A stretch of 55,383 nt of DNA from Hoylesella timonensis 4401737 = DSM 22865 = JCM 15640 (GCF_000455445.1 NZ_HG417090.1:8190-63572), one strand, 5' to 3'; shown: positions 16,627 to 26,084, counted from the stretch's first letter. Notes: a model not told the origin generated them from the sequence alone. A program made the numbers and translations.

Positions 16627-17223
16627 ATGCTTATACAAAGTTTAGAAAAAAAGACAAGGCTTGCCCTTACAACCGTATTGCTAACCATCGTTGGCAATGT
16701 GGTCGTATGTGGTATGCTGATAGCCTATGGAGCGAAGATACTATCCGAGGAGCGCAGTCAGGTATATGTTCTCGACGGAGATATACCGTTTCTTGCTCAA
16801 CGTAGCCAACAAGAGGCCAACTTCGTCATGGAAGCGAAGGCCGCTATACAACTCTTTCATCAATACTTCTTCACCTTGCCACCTGATGACGACTATATCA
16901 AATGGACGCTGGGCAAAGCTATGTACATGGTCGATGGAACAGGTATGAAACAGAAGCAAGCCATGGAAGAAAACGGTTTCTTCTCTGATATAGTCTCTTC
17001 GTCGGCTATTTGTACAATCATGTGTGATAGTATCAAGTTGGATGAACATAGCAGAAAGTTCACCTATTATGGAACGCAGAACATCAGACGGCGTACCAAG
17101 AGCATCCGCCGTACCCTGATCACCAGTGGAGAACTGGAGAATGTGCCAAGGACACAGAACAATCCTCATGGATTGCTCATCACCCATTGGAAGACATTGA
17201 AGAATATAGACCTTGAATATTAA
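16627..17223 (+). CDS. traK: TraK, VirB8-like protein
   Basis: A 198-residue protein with one N-terminal membrane anchor (about 15-38) and a periplasmic domain. The stretches VYVLDGDIPFLAQRSQ, MEAKAAIQLFHQYFFTLPPDD and ITSGELENVPR are very characteristic of TraK of Bacteroidetes conjugative transposons. VirB8-like proteins link the inner-membrane complex to the outer core. The gene ends just before traL in the same operon. It appears complete. Confidence 0.93.
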   Translation: MLIQSLEKKTRLALTTVLLTIVGNVVVCGMLIAYGAKILSEERSQVYVLDGDIPFLAQRSQQEANFVMEAKAAIQLFHQYFFTLPPDDDYIKWTLGKAMYMVDGTGMKQKQAMEENGFFSDIVSSSAICTIMCDSIKLDEHSRKFTYYGTQNIRRRTKSIRRTLITSGELENVPRTQNNPHGLLITHWKTLKNIDLEY

Positions 17224-17227
17224 CGAC

Positions 17228-17719
17228 ATGACAACAAAAGGGAAACAGAAAGAACTGCCCAAGTATAAGCGGCAGATACGTTATGTGTGTTGGAAACTCG
17301 CCAAAGGGTGGAATGTTAAGAACAAGATAGAGAAGAGCAATCAGTGGGCATCCGAAAATCGCAAGACCTTCTTTGCATTGGTGGTCGGCTTTCTTTCTTT
17401 TGCTTTCGTGTCCACAGCCATCTCTATTCTGTATGACATGACCCGCCCCAGCACTGATACTACACAGATGGATTTCAGTGGCAAGACCGAGTCGATTGAG
17501 AACATCCAACCTATAATGAATGGACTTCGACAAATCGACGAAAGAAAGAAAAGCGAGAAGATAGAAATCAAGCAGCTCACTGATAAAGGTGTTGCCATTC
17601 ATAAAGAGCTGGATTCTCTGCTTGCCATTGACGTGAAGAGTCATGAGGATTCTGTCCGCATCATACAGGACTATCGTCAGTTAGAAAACATCGTAAACTT
17701 TTTAAAGAAAGGAAAATAA
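17228..17719 (+). CDS. traL: TraL (DUF3989) membrane protein
   Basis: A 163-residue protein with one membrane segment (about 56-76, TFFALVVGFLSFAFVSTAISIL) and a cytosolic basic N-terminus followed by a periplasmic helical part. The layout and position between traK and traM fit DUF3989/TraL. I start at ATG 17228; the in-frame TTG 15 bases upstream would overlap traK. The stop overlaps the traM start (TAATG), a sign of translational coupling. It is an accessory inner-membrane protein of the T4SS. Confidence 0.8.
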   Translation: MTTKGKQKELPKYKRQIRYVCWKLAKGWNVKNKIEKSNQWASENRKTFFALVVGFLSFAFVSTAISILYDMTRPSTDTTQMDFSGKTESIENIQPIMNGLRQIDERKKSEKIEIKQLTDKGVAIHKELDSLLAIDVKSHEDSVRIIQDYRQLENIVNFLKKGK

Positions 17720-18972
17720 TGAAGAAACTAAATCTCAAACAGCCGAAATACATCTTTCCGCTTGTTGTTTTCCTCCCTTTGACGTTCCTTGCATATGAGG
17801 TTTCCAATATGTTTGACGGTAACAGTACTGCATCCACTAAGGTTGCTACCGACTCTCTCAATATGGAACTTCCCGATGCCGACAATCAGGCAATGAAGGA
17901 TAAAATGGCATCAATGGGAGACCGTGGAATGGGCGAAGATGGCTATTCGGCTATTGATGGACTCGGCAGCGATGAGCAAGAGAAAGACTCTTCGGGTAAC
18001 GGCTACAGTGAAGGCGAATTGAATCAGATTGACAAAGACAATGCCAACCGTATAGCTCAGCAAAAGGCACAGGAAGAAATGGAGCGCAGTCTTGCCGAAT
18101 CAAGAAAGCATATCAACGCCTATTCAGACGGTGGATATGGTGGCAGCTACGGCGGAGGATCAAGAAGAAGCAGTGGTGGCAGCAGCCGTCGGGATGAACT
18201 TGATGACTATGCCAAGGAGCTTGAATACATACAGAAGCGCAGTCAGGCAGCACAGCGTGCCATCGATGCAGGTAGTGGCAGCTACGGAGGCTATGGGGAC
18301 GGCAATGACTCTTATGGCTATGATGGCAATCCATATGCAGGAGGTTATGGTGGAAACGGACGCTCCAACCGCCGGACTGGAGGGAAATCAAAGAAAGCTA
18401 TCGAAAAGGTGCAGACGGTAGAGAAAGTCAACAGCCCTAATGCCGAGCGTTTCAACACAGTGTCTTTTACAAAGAATGTAGATGCACCGCTTATCAAGGC
18501 GATAATCGATAAGACCACCAAGGCCCATGAAGGAACTCGACTGCGTTTCAAGCTGCTCGACGATGTTACCATCAACAAGGTACTCTTGAAAAAGGGTACT
18601 TATCTCTATGGCCTTGTTACTGGCTTTGGTCAGCAGCGAGTCAGAGCTAATATCACGAGTATTCTTGTGGGCAGCAAGTTTATCAAGGTTAACCTGTCTG
18701 TTTATGACAATGATGGTATGGAAGGCTTTTATGTGCCTGAATCAGCTTTTAGAGACTTGATGAAAGAGGCTGGTTCGCAAGCCATGCAGCAGAATATGCA
18801 GTTTGGCAACAACTACGGATCGACGCTCAACGGCGAGTCGGTAGCATTGCAAGCACTGCAAAACATCTATCAGTCAGCAAGCAATGCCGTCTCTGCCAAT
18901 ATGCGCAAGAACAAGGCTCGTATCAAATATAACACTATCGTCTATCTTATCAACACTTCTGCCGAAGAATGA
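17719..18972 (+). CDS. traM: TraM (DUF3714), VirB10-like core protein
   Basis: A 417-residue protein with a short cytosolic N-terminus, one membrane anchor (about 13-31) and a long periplasmic part. Residues about 140-225 are extremely rich in Gly, Tyr and Ser. The C-terminal beta domain (VSFTKNVDAPLIKAII to the end, including GTYLYGLVTGFGQQRVRANI) is the TraM/TrbI domain. VirB10-like proteins span the periplasm and energise the outer-membrane pore. The Gly/Tyr-rich spacer is unlike the usual Pro-rich one. Confidence 0.9.
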   Translation: MKKLNLKQPKYIFPLVVFLPLTFLAYEVSNMFDGNSTASTKVATDSLNMELPDADNQAMKDKMASMGDRGMGEDGYSAIDGLGSDEQEKDSSGNGYSEGELNQIDKDNANRIAQQKAQEEMERSLAESRKHINAYSDGGYGGSYGGGSRRSSGGSSRRDELDDYAKELEYIQKRSQAAQRAIDAGSGSYGGYGDGNDSYGYDGNPYAGGYGGNGRSNRRTGGKSKKAIEKVQTVEKVNSPNAERFNTVSFTKNVDAPLIKAIIDKTTKAHEGTRLRFKLLDDVTINKVLLKKGTYLYGLVTGFGQQRVRANITSILVGSKFIKVNLSVYDNDGMEGFYVPESAFRDLMKEAGSQAMQQNMQFGNNYGSTLNGESVALQALQNIYQSASNAVSANMRKNKARIKYNTIVYLINTSAEE

Positions 18973-19018
18973 CACCATTAGTCGTTAACGGACATACAGA
19001 ATCAAAACAAAGAAACCA

Positions 19019-19969
19019 ATGAGAAATTTAGTATTAACACTATTAGCAATTCTTTGCACCACTTCAACCTGGGCGCAGAAGAAATACCATGACATCGTAC
19101 CCGATACATCCAAGGTACATTATATCCATCGTGAGAGTATGGAGAATGCCTATATCTTTGATAGCGACCTCCGCAAGAACACGATATATGTGAATGAGCA
19201 GGTGACTACCCATATCGTCATGCCAGAGAATATCAAGCTCGTTGATATATCCACCACCAATATCATCGGTAATCAATGTGCGGACAACATCGTACGTATC
19301 AAACCTGCTGGCAGGATGTATGATTACGAGTTGGCTGGTACGATGACGGTTATTGGAGAACGACACATATCACAACTTAATGTTGTCTATGTGAAGGGGC
19401 CAGCTCGCGCCAATTCCATCTACAACATCAATCTCCAGGACACCAAGCGTTACAATAATCCTGATGTGCTGATGCCTGAAGCACAAATGGCACGTTGTGC
19501 CTGGGCTATCTATGCCATGCCTGCCCGGTTTCACAATATTCAATATAAGAAGTATGGTATTAAGGCAGTTGTCAATAACATATATGCCATTGACGACTAC
19601 TTCTTTATCGATTTCTCTCTCTACAACAGTACGAAGATTAAATTTGATATTGACGAGATACGTATTAAGCTCACCGATAAGAAAGAAACCAAGGCAACCA
19701 ATACTCAAACGATAGAACTTACCCCAACCTATATGCTCAACAAGGTCAATTCATTCAAAAAGGGCTACCGCAATGTGATTGTGCTGAACAAGCTCACCTT
19801 CCCTGATGAGAAAATTCTCAATTTGGAGATTTCCGAAAGTCAAATTTCAGGTCGTGTTATCTATATCCCTATAGAGTACTCTGATATTCTTCATGCCGAT
19901 GGATTCGATGAGCAGATGATGAAGAGCCTAACGAGAAACTATAATTATAAAATAGGAGGACAGCGATGA
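19019..19969 (+). CDS. traN: TraN (DUF4138), VirB9-like protein
   Basis: A 316-residue secreted protein with signal peptide RNLVLTLLAILCTTSTWAQ. The mature part is strand-rich with features of TraN: HIVMPENIKLVDISTTNI, ANSIYNINLQD and a C-terminal LNLEISESQISGRVI segment. VirB9-like proteins form the outer-membrane core with VirB10. The last four bases overlap the traO start (ATGA). The order traK-L-M-N-O exactly follows Bacteroidetes transfer operons. Confidence 0.9.
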   Translation: MRNLVLTLLAILCTTSTWAQKKYHDIVPDTSKVHYIHRESMENAYIFDSDLRKNTIYVNEQVTTHIVMPENIKLVDISTTNIIGNQCADNIVRIKPAGRMYDYELAGTMTVIGERHISQLNVVYVKGPARANSIYNINLQDTKRYNNPDVLMPEAQMARCAWAIYAMPARFHNIQYKKYGIKAVVNNIYAIDDYFFIDFSLYNSTKIKFDIDEIRIKLTDKKETKATNTQTIELTPTYMLNKVNSFKKGYRNVIVLNKLTFPDEKILNLEISESQISGRVIYIPIEYSDILHADGFDEQMMKSLTRNYNYKIGGQR

Positions 19970-20466
19970 AAAAGATATTCCTATCCCTGATGTTGGCTTT
20001 CTGCCTACTCCCACAAACCCATGCTGGCGAGGATGACGAATATATCACCCTCAATACAGGACTATTGTTCCAAAATACCCTCAATGCTACATTTGGGTAT
20101 GAGAAGGAGCTGAAATATGACAATGCCTTTGAAATCTTCGGTGAAGTTGGCAACCGCTGGGCTAAAGACCCCGAATGTGGCAAAGTATGCAATAAGTCCT
20201 TTTGGAAGAACTACTACTGGAATGGCGGAATCCTATACAAGAAGAGTTTGGTGCGTTGGAAAAATTCAACGCTCCGTCTCGACCTCGGTCCAGTGGCTGG
20301 TGCCTTTCGTGGAGATTATTTCTTTGGGGCAGAGGGCAGCTTTGAATACAGCTATACCTTTACGAATGGTTGGAAGTTCGCTCTCAAACAAAAGAACAAC
20401 GTGAATTTCATGCACGGTGATACCTTCCGTAATGGTTTCACCATTGGTGTGAAGATACCTCTTTAA
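19966..20466 (+). CDS. traO: TraO-like outer-membrane protein
   Basis: A 166-residue protein with signal peptide (FLSLMLAFCLLPQTHA) and a mature part of alternating strands with aromatic residues at strand ends (YFFGAEGSFEYSYTF), typical of a small beta-barrel. Four bases overlap traN. It matches TraO in position, size and likely fold, although residue similarity to CTnDOT TraO is modest. Likely part of the outer-membrane end of the transfer channel. Confidence 0.7.
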   Translation: MKKIFLSLMLAFCLLPQTHAGEDDEYITLNTGLLFQNTLNATFGYEKELKYDNAFEIFGEVGNRWAKDPECGKVCNKSFWKNYYWNGGILYKKSLVRWKNSTLRLDLGPVAGAFRGDYFFGAEGSFEYSYTFTNGWKFALKQKNNVNFMHGDTFRNGFTIGVKIPL

Positions 20467-20491
20467 CGATAACTGATATGAACCAAAAAGT

Positions 20492-20878
20492 ATGAAAAGA
20501 AAAGTCAACTTTATGATATGGGCAGTAGCTATAATGCTACTGTCTTTTCAGATGTCTTCATGTTCAGAACATATAGAAGACTGGCATGGTAATGTTACGG
20601 CAGGATCTATCCTTCTTTCAAACTACAGTATCATATCCGCACATGGATATGACGCTTCAAAGATGACCGCCGTGGGTGTCGTCATTGGCACAAGACAGGA
20701 TAGTATGTGATTTGTCTCTACAAAGAATTTGGGACAAGCTGCTGATCTTGATACACTCATGAGTGTTCCCAGCGTTTCGGCAGACGAGAACGCACTTTGT
20801 GGCATCGACAACACATCCTCTATCCTCAAAACTGACCCTGCACAGGTTCGCCCGATCCTGCGCATGAAAATGAACTAA
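20492..20878 (+). pseudogene. Lipoprotein gene interrupted by an in-frame TGA
   Basis: The frame encodes a lipoprotein start (MSSCSE lipobox near residue 24) and continues to residue 72, then has TGA at 20708-20710. After the stop it stays open for 55 codons, through VSTKNLGQAADLDTLM and ALCGIDNTSSILKTDP, to a TAA at 20876-20878. The downstream part looks protein-like and in the same frame, so a TGG (Trp) to TGA change is likely. It sits in the operon before the coupling protein. It may be inactive or read through at low level. Confidence 0.65.
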
Positions 20879-20897
20879 CCGATTATCCACTCTTGAT

Positions 20898-23252
20898 ATG
20901 GCAACAGAAGAAACCAAAGAGCAGCAACAGATATACAATATATTCCGCAGTTGTATCTATATCATCCTGATATTTGAGATTGTGATGAATCTACCCATTG
21001 CTTCCAGCGATCCCATCGCAAAATTTCTCTTATCCTTCCTATACAAACTCAAACTGTTTAACAGTGTCCTCGGCTGTAAGTTTATGGAGCTTGTTTGTAT
21101 CGGTGTGACGTGTATAGGTACTAAGGCCAGAAAGGAATTGAAGTTTAATATGAAAACAATGGTCATCTATCCGTTGTCCATAGGCTTCTACCTTATTCTA
21201 ACCAGTGTCCTTGTGCATAAGGACACCTGGGGAGGTACAATGATGGGCTTCCCGACCAACCGAATTATCTATGTCTTTTGTTCCGTCATTGGTATCATGC
21301 TTGTCCATCAAGGGTTAGATGCCATCAGTAAGTATTTCAACCATAAGCTGGGAGACGACCGTTTCAACTTTGAGGAAGAGAGTTTCCAACAGATGGAAGA
21401 GAAGATAGAGAATGATTACTCGGTCAATATACCCATGATTTTCTATTTCAAGAAACGTATGAGAAAGGGATGGATCAACATTATCAACCCCTTCCGTGCC
21501 ACTCTTGTCCTCGGTACTCCAGGTTCGGGTAAGTCGTTCGGCATCATCGACCCTTTCATCAGGCAGCACAGTGCCAAGGGGTTTACTATGATGGTGTACG
21601 ATTACAAGTTCCCGACGCTGGCCAAGAACTTGCTCTATCAGTACTGTAAGAACAAGAAATATGGTCATCTACCAGAAAACTGCGGATTCCACGTCATCAA
21701 CTTTGCCAATGTACGCTATTCCAACCGCATCAATCCTATTCAGAAAAAGTATATCCCCGATCTCGCTGCTGCCTCCGAAACGGCAGCGACACTGCTTGAA
21801 TCACTGAACAAGGGCGGTGGCGACAAGAAAGGTGGTTCAGAGGCTTTCTTTAAGAATGCTTCCGAGAACTTCCTTGCTGCCATCATTTATTTCTTCGTCA
21901 ACTTTCACCCTATGGGATATTCTAAGGGGAAGAAACTGAAACGCTTCTTCCGCTATACAAGGGTCGTTAATATAGACAATGTAGAAGAGGGTACACTCCA
22001 GTTGGTCTATAAAAACTGGACAGATTACGCTGGTGTCAATGAAAAGGGTGAGATAGTCCTTGATTTCAATAATAAGAATTGGAGCAACATTTCCATTGAC
22101 GACAACGGCTTGTATGTAGAGCTGGACGGTTTCTCTTATGAAGATACAGAAGGTTGTTTGGTGACCATACAAGAAACTTGGTATGAGGACAACAAGGGAA
22201 ATAGAGTTGTTCCAGATACACAAACAGGCGAGTTCTCTGACATGGCTCATGTTCTCCAGTTTTTGAATAAGCCCTACAATGACGTATTCAACATTCTGAT
22301 GAGTGATCGTGCCATCAAGCCACTTATGGCTCCCTTTGAGTCTGCTTTTAAGAACAAGGCTATGGATCAGTTGGAAGGTATGGTGGGTACGTTGCGTGTC
22401 GCAGCAGGTCGTCTTGCCACACAGGAAGCCTATTGGGTGTTTACTGGTGATGATTTTGACCTAAAGATTTCAGACCGTGAGCATCCCAGCTATCTTGTCA
22501 TTGCCAACGACCCAGAGAAGGAGCAGGTCATTGGCTCACTCAATGCCCTTATCCTCAATCGTTTGGTGATGAAGATTAACAGTAAGAACAACTATCCCTG
22601 TAGTCTGATCGTCGATGAGTTGCCAACGCTATATTTTCACAAGATTGACCGCTTGATAGGTACGGCCCGAAGCAATAAGGTTTCCGTAACGTTGGGTTTC
22701 CAAGAGTTACCACAGCTGGAGGCGGACTATGGCAAGAATGGTATGCAGAAGATAATATCCACTTGTGGCAATGTATTCATGGGTGCAGCTCGCAACAAGG
22801 AAACATTGGAATGGGCGCAGAACGATATATTCGGTAAAGTCAAGCAGACAAGTAAGTCTATTTCTATCAACGATCAAAAGGTTTCCACCTCCATATCCGA
22901 GAAGATGGATAACCTCTTACCAGCTGCAAAGATTGCGGATATGGCCACAGGTTGGTTGGCAGGTCAGGTGGCAAGAGACTTCACGCCTACACCAAATGAT
23001 GCTATGAATACCTTTGAGATAGAGAACTCGACGGAGTTTAAGACCTCAAAGTATTTCTGCAAAACTAATTTCGATATGAAGAAGATCAAGACCGAAGAAG
23101 CCTTGTATGAGGATATACCGCCTATTTACAAATTCGGTTCTGACCGCGACATGGAAGTCATCCTTAATCGAAATTTCATTGAGGTCGAAGATGACATTAC
23201 CAGGATGATCAAGGAGCTATACCCTGAAGGTGAAAAAGTAAAATCAAAATAA
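20898..23252 (+). CDS. mobC: Type IV coupling protein (VirD4/TraG family, MobC-type)
   Basis: A 784-residue ATPase that recruits the relaxase-DNA complex to the T4SS. Several membrane segments lie in the first 150 residues. Walker A GTPGSGKS at about 206-213 and Walker B LIVDELPTLYF at about 570-580 are intact; RLIGTARSNKVSVTLGFQELPQLE follows, as in VirD4 proteins. Bacteroidetes elements call this protein MobC or TraG-like. It is at the end of the tra operon here rather than beside the relaxase. It looks functional. Confidence 0.93.
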   Translation: MATEETKEQQQIYNIFRSCIYIILIFEIVMNLPIASSDPIAKFLLSFLYKLKLFNSVLGCKFMELVCIGVTCIGTKARKELKFNMKTMVIYPLSIGFYLILTSVLVHKDTWGGTMMGFPTNRIIYVFCSVIGIMLVHQGLDAISKYFNHKLGDDRFNFEEESFQQMEEKIENDYSVNIPMIFYFKKRMRKGWINIINPFRATLVLGTPGSGKSFGIIDPFIRQHSAKGFTMMVYDYKFPTLAKNLLYQYCKNKKYGHLPENCGFHVINFANVRYSNRINPIQKKYIPDLAAASETAATLLESLNKGGGDKKGGSEAFFKNASENFLAAIIYFFVNFHPMGYSKGKKLKRFFRYTRVVNIDNVEEGTLQLVYKNWTDYAGVNEKGEIVLDFNNKNWSNISIDDNGLYVELDGFSYEDTEGCLVTIQETWYEDNKGNRVVPDTQTGEFSDMAHVLQFLNKPYNDVFNILMSDRAIKPLMAPFESAFKNKAMDQLEGMVGTLRVAAGRLATQEAYWVFTGDDFDLKISDREHPSYLVIANDPEKEQVIGSLNALILNRLVMKINSKNNYPCSLIVDELPTLYFHKIDRLIGTARSNKVSVTLGFQELPQLEADYGKNGMQKIISTCGNVFMGAARNKETLEWAQNDIFGKVKQTSKSISINDQKVSTSISEKMDNLLPAAKIADMATGWLAGQVARDFTPTPNDAMNTFEIENSTEFKTSKYFCKTNFDMKKIKTEEALYEDIPPIYKFGSDRDMEVILNRNFIEVEDDITRMIKELYPEGEKVKSK

Positions 23253-23261
23253 GACAACAAC

Positions 23262-23645
23262 ATGTACAAAGATACCACTGATCAAATAGAGAATATTGGC
23301 GAGCGACTAAAAAACGTTCGTCAATATCTTATCATGACACAACAGCAGGTTTCTCAATCAGCAGGGATACCAGTCATTACTATATCAAAAATCGAACATA
23401 ACAAGATTGTAAACTCCGATTCCTTTATCAAAATACTACAATTTTACTCGAACTACATATCCGTAGACTTTCTACTGGCCAAAGATTTTAAGATTGCAGA
23501 TGCTGACCAATTTGCAAAATCATTCTCTATCAATACGATAGTAAAGGCTAAGTTGGAGCTTTTACAGCAGCAGTTTGTCAAGCAACTCGAAAATACGAGG
23601 AATGATTTTATACAAAAGGCCTCTGCGACTATAGACCTACTTTAG
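23262..23645 (+). CDS. XRE-family transcriptional regulator
   Basis: A 127-residue protein with a Cro/C1-type helix-turn-helix at about residues 12-65 (LKNVRQYLIMTQQQVSQSAGIPVITISKIE). The C-terminal 60 residues are helical and may dimerise. It starts ten bases after the coupling-protein gene, so it is cotranscribed with the tra operon and could feed back on it or on one of the dyad operators. Its target is unknown. Confidence 0.82.
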   Translation: MYKDTTDQIENIGERLKNVRQYLIMTQQQVSQSAGIPVITISKIEHNKIVNSDSFIKILQFYSNYISVDFLLAKDFKIADADQFAKSFSINTIVKAKLELLQQQFVKQLENTRNDFIQKASATIDLL

Positions 23646-23689
23646 CCATAAAAATCCCTTTGGAAGTTGGATAAAGTGAAAATATTTTG

Positions 23690-23698
23690 TATCTTTGA
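23690..23698 (+). promoter_or_regulatory. Bacteroidetes-type promoter of the small membrane protein gene
   Basis: TATCTTTGA (23690-23698) fits the -7 consensus TAnnTTTG, with TTGG at 23667-23670 in the -33 position, 19 bases away. It is one of the best-formed promoters in the window. Confidence 0.75.
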
Positions 23699-23756
23699 TA
23701 AAAGAATATATCATAACCTGATACAAAAATCAATTATTCACTAATATTCGTTTGCT

Positions 23757-24017
23757 ATGCTTACACTGATTGCTGGATTGATAGGCTATTTGAGCTACTG
23801 CATATTTGCGTTTCTCACTAAAATTGTGATTTGGACTGCCTATGCAATAGGTGTCGTTCTTTGTTTCATGATAAGGCATGGTATCAAACTCTTAGGATAT
23901 TGTGCCAAGTTTCTACTCCTTGTCGGTTATTGGATTTTTCAGCAGTTCTATCTTTTCTATCAGAAAAAACAAGTAAGAAATAAAAACGCTGCCTTTTACG
24001 CAGAGCCGAAAACATAG
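23757..24017 (+). CDS. Small membrane protein (86 aa)
   Basis: Two or three hydrophobic segments fill residues about 2-70, followed by a short charged C-terminus. It has its own promoter. Position directly after the tra operon and opposite the peptidoglycan hydrolase suggests a T4SS accessory, entry-exclusion or holin-like role, but no family is recognised. Confidence 0.6.
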   Translation: MLTLIAGLIGYLSYCIFAFLTKIVIWTAYAIGVVLCFMIRHGIKLLGYCAKFLLLVGYWIFQQFYLFYQKKQVRNKNAAFYAEPKT

Positions 24018-24103
24018 AATTGTAACAACCACAATAAGTGGATAAAAATATAATTTAGGTATTTTTTTGCCCTACAAGGAAAGAAATTTACTATCGAAAA
24101 AAG

Positions 24104-24139
24104 AAGGGAAATAGATGCTGAAATCTGTCTCCCTTTTTT
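24104..24139. terminator. Hairpin terminator between convergent genes
   Basis: GGGA...AGAT pairs with ATCT...TCCC (24106-24133) and is followed by a run of six T. It lies between the convergent small membrane gene and the peptidoglycan hydrolase gene and may serve both. Confidence 0.65.
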
Positions 24140-24162
24140 ACCTTTTTCTTGTCAAAAAATAG

Positions 24163-25260
24163 CTATAAAGAACTACTGATACTCTTCACCTTATATAGAT
24201 AGTTTGAATCCTCCGCATAACCTATACGCAGGAGAAAGCGGAAATAGTCTCCGCCTTTGTATTTGTACTGCACGTAATCTTTGTATGCCTTCACCGACTC
24301 TTCCCAATTGTTGAAGCGATAATAACTTCCATCGTTTGGTTTCCGTAGTCCGAATAGGTTATTGTAGTTTAGGCAGACGTTAGAGGTGAAATAACCAGTC
24401 TCCAACAGTGCCTGTGCAACTACAATCTTAGGAAAGGCAACCCCATACTTATCCAATGCCTGATAGAGATTGTTGATATTCAGTTCCTTCGGTGGTCGTG
24501 TTCCAAACCTAACATAGGCTATCTTATCACGAAGCCCTGTTATGTACTTATTCAAATAGGCAATGAACGGTGCAGGGTTAAGACTCTTTCCGTTGGCAGT
24601 AATCTTGATATGCAAGTGTGGTCCCGTCGATTTGCCTGTATTTCCTGATATTCCGACGATTGTACCAGCATATACCTTGTCGCCCTCCCTGACCGTAACA
24701 GCTGCCAAATGACCATAGAGGCACTGTATATGACCGTAGTCGAGAACGACATGATTGCCATATCCCTTCTTGCTATAAACCACCTTCGTCACCCTTCCTG
24801 GGAGCATGGAATACACATGGCTCATATTACATTCAAGGTCGACACCGTCATGGAAGGAAGAACACTTCTTAAAGGGATCCTGCCGAAAACCATACCGAGA
24901 CGTAACGCTGATAAAATCCAATGGAAGACACACATCCATCCTCTCCTTAATCAATCCAAAAAGCATACTGTCTTTGACATTGACAAAGACAGGTACATCC
25001 TTTTCAATGGATATTTCATGCCCCTCCGCCGTAGAGAAGAAATCAGTAAAATCCATTTTCGCATTACGTTTTTTTGAGGAAACTTTCATTGAATCCTGAT
25101 AGGCATAAAAGTAGTCCTCATCTATCTTATCCGCTTTGGCTTTGTTTATCACTTGCTTTTCATCCTCGCTTTCACGCATAATTGTGTAGAATTGTGCCCT
25201 TGATTGATAAGGAAAAGCGAGAAGTGAAACGCCTACAAATAACAACGATTTTACTTTCAT
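24163..25260 (-). CDS. Bifunctional peptidoglycan hydrolase: M23 peptidase plus glucosaminidase
   Basis: A 365-residue secreted protein (signal peptide KVKSLLFVGVSLLAFPYQSRAQ). Residues about 115-235 are an M23 LytM domain with zinc ligands H137 and D141 (HDGVDL) and H215/H217 (GPHLHI). Residues about 262-360 form a glucosaminidase/muramidase-like domain with the likely catalytic E287 in VAQALLETGYFTSN. Fusions of this kind open the cell wall for T4SS assembly, the VirB1 job. It is transcribed against the operons around it and diverges from the next gene. Confidence 0.88.
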   Translation of the reverse strand: MKVKSLLFVGVSLLAFPYQSRAQFYTIMRESEDEKQVINKAKADKIDEDYFYAYQDSMKVSSKKRNAKMDFTDFFSTAEGHEISIEKDVPVFVNVKDSMLFGLIKERMDVCLPLDFISVTSRYGFRQDPFKKCSSFHDGVDLECNMSHVYSMLPGRVTKVVYSKKGYGNHVVLDYGHIQCLYGHLAAVTVREGDKVYAGTIVGISGNTGKSTGPHLHIKITANGKSLNPAPFIAYLNKYITGLRDKIAYVRFGTRPPKELNINNLYQALDKYGVAFPKIVVAQALLETGYFTSNVCLNYNNLFGLRKPNDGSYYRFNNWEESVKAYKDYVQYKYKGGDYFRFLLRIGYAEDSNYLYKVKSISSSL

Positions 25261-25277
25261 CTTAAACTATTTTTTCC

Positions 25278-25298
25278 TAAATTTGAATCAAAATTACT
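25278..25298. promoter_or_regulatory. Overlapping divergent promoters
   Basis: TAAATTTG (25278-25285, plus) faces the DUF4099 gene; TAATTTTG read on the minus strand (about 25290-25298) faces the hydrolase gene. The two -7 boxes lie next to each other, so use of one may limit the other. Confidence 0.45.
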
Positions 25299-25313
25299 AC
25301 AAAAAATAATGTT

Positions 25314-26084
25314 ATGGCAATGGTAAATCGTTTTTTAGAAAAAGACATTCCATATGGTAAGCTGGCCAATCTTGGCATCAGCAAAGAGAAAACGCTCTCT
25401 ATGCCAAAGGACTTGTTGGAAACTTTTTTAAGTGGCAAGATCACGCCACTTATTCAGGCCCAGGTTCAATCCCAAAGTGGCAAGGTCTATGATATTCCGT
25501 TAAAGTTACAGCTCGTCCAAGACAGGGCTGGGAAGATACAGTTGATGACCTATCCTGTCAGAAAGGAAATGGTCAGCGACATATCGCTCACTGATAACGA
25601 CAAGGAGCGACTGCGCCGAGGTGATACTATTCGCAAGGAGGTTAAGGAAGATGGCATCCGTCGTATGCAATTCATCCAAATGGATAATGAAACAAAGTCG
25701 CTTATCAAGCGCAATGCGAGTAATTTGCGTATTCCAGAGCAGATTGCCCAAATGGAGGCGATCAATGACATACAGTTGGGTGCCAATCAGAAGCAAGCCA
25801 TCAAGGAAGGCAAACCTGTTGAACTCGAAGTCGGCCATGAGAAGGTTTCCGTTGGTGTAGATCTGAAAGAGCCACAAGGCTTTAAGGTCGTCAAAGGAGA
25901 CATGGCAGAATGGGATCGCCAACAGAAGATAAAGTACGACATCGCCAACGAAGGTTTCATGGGCTATGTTCTCACAGACCAAAACCGCTGGGAATACAAG
26001 CAGGTTGTCGATAAACTGCAATACAAGGAACAAAAGCATGAGGTCAAAGAAGAGCAAAAAGTTTCTACTGGTATGAAGCTATAA
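25314..26084 (+). CDS. DUF4099/DUF3945-like protein
   Basis: A 256-residue soluble protein with the VNRFLEKDIPYGKLANLGISKEKTL start and LPKDLLETFLSGKITP-like segment of DUF4099, then a DUF3945-like region (GNQKQAIKEGKPVELEV; RWEYKQVVDKLQY). Such proteins precede primase and antirestriction genes in Bacteroidetes elements. It ends STGMKL, one of four adjacent proteins with a GLK/GMK tail. Biochemical role unknown; probably a single-strand-DNA or replication accessory transferred or expressed on entry. Confidence 0.78.
   Translation: MAMVNRFLEKDIPYGKLANLGISKEKTLSMPKDLLETFLSGKITPLIQAQVQSQSGKVYDIPLKLQLVQDRAGKIQLMTYPVRKEMVSDISLTDNDKERLRRGDTIRKEVKEDGIRRMQFIQMDNETKSLIKRNASNLRIPEQIAQMEAINDIQLGANQKQAIKEGKPVELEVGHEKVSVGVDLKEPQGFKVVKGDMAEWDRQQKIKYDIANEGFMGYVLTDQNRWEYKQVVDKLQYKEQKHEVKEEQKVSTGMKL

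Noticed and set aside
18092..18421. Met/Ala-rich ORF inside traM
   Set aside because: Shifted reading of the Gly/Tyr-rich spacer; no independent support.
20708..20710. Selenocysteine codon at the internal TGA
   Set aside because: No selenocysteine insertion-like structure or redox motif around it; Trp replacement by a stop is simpler.
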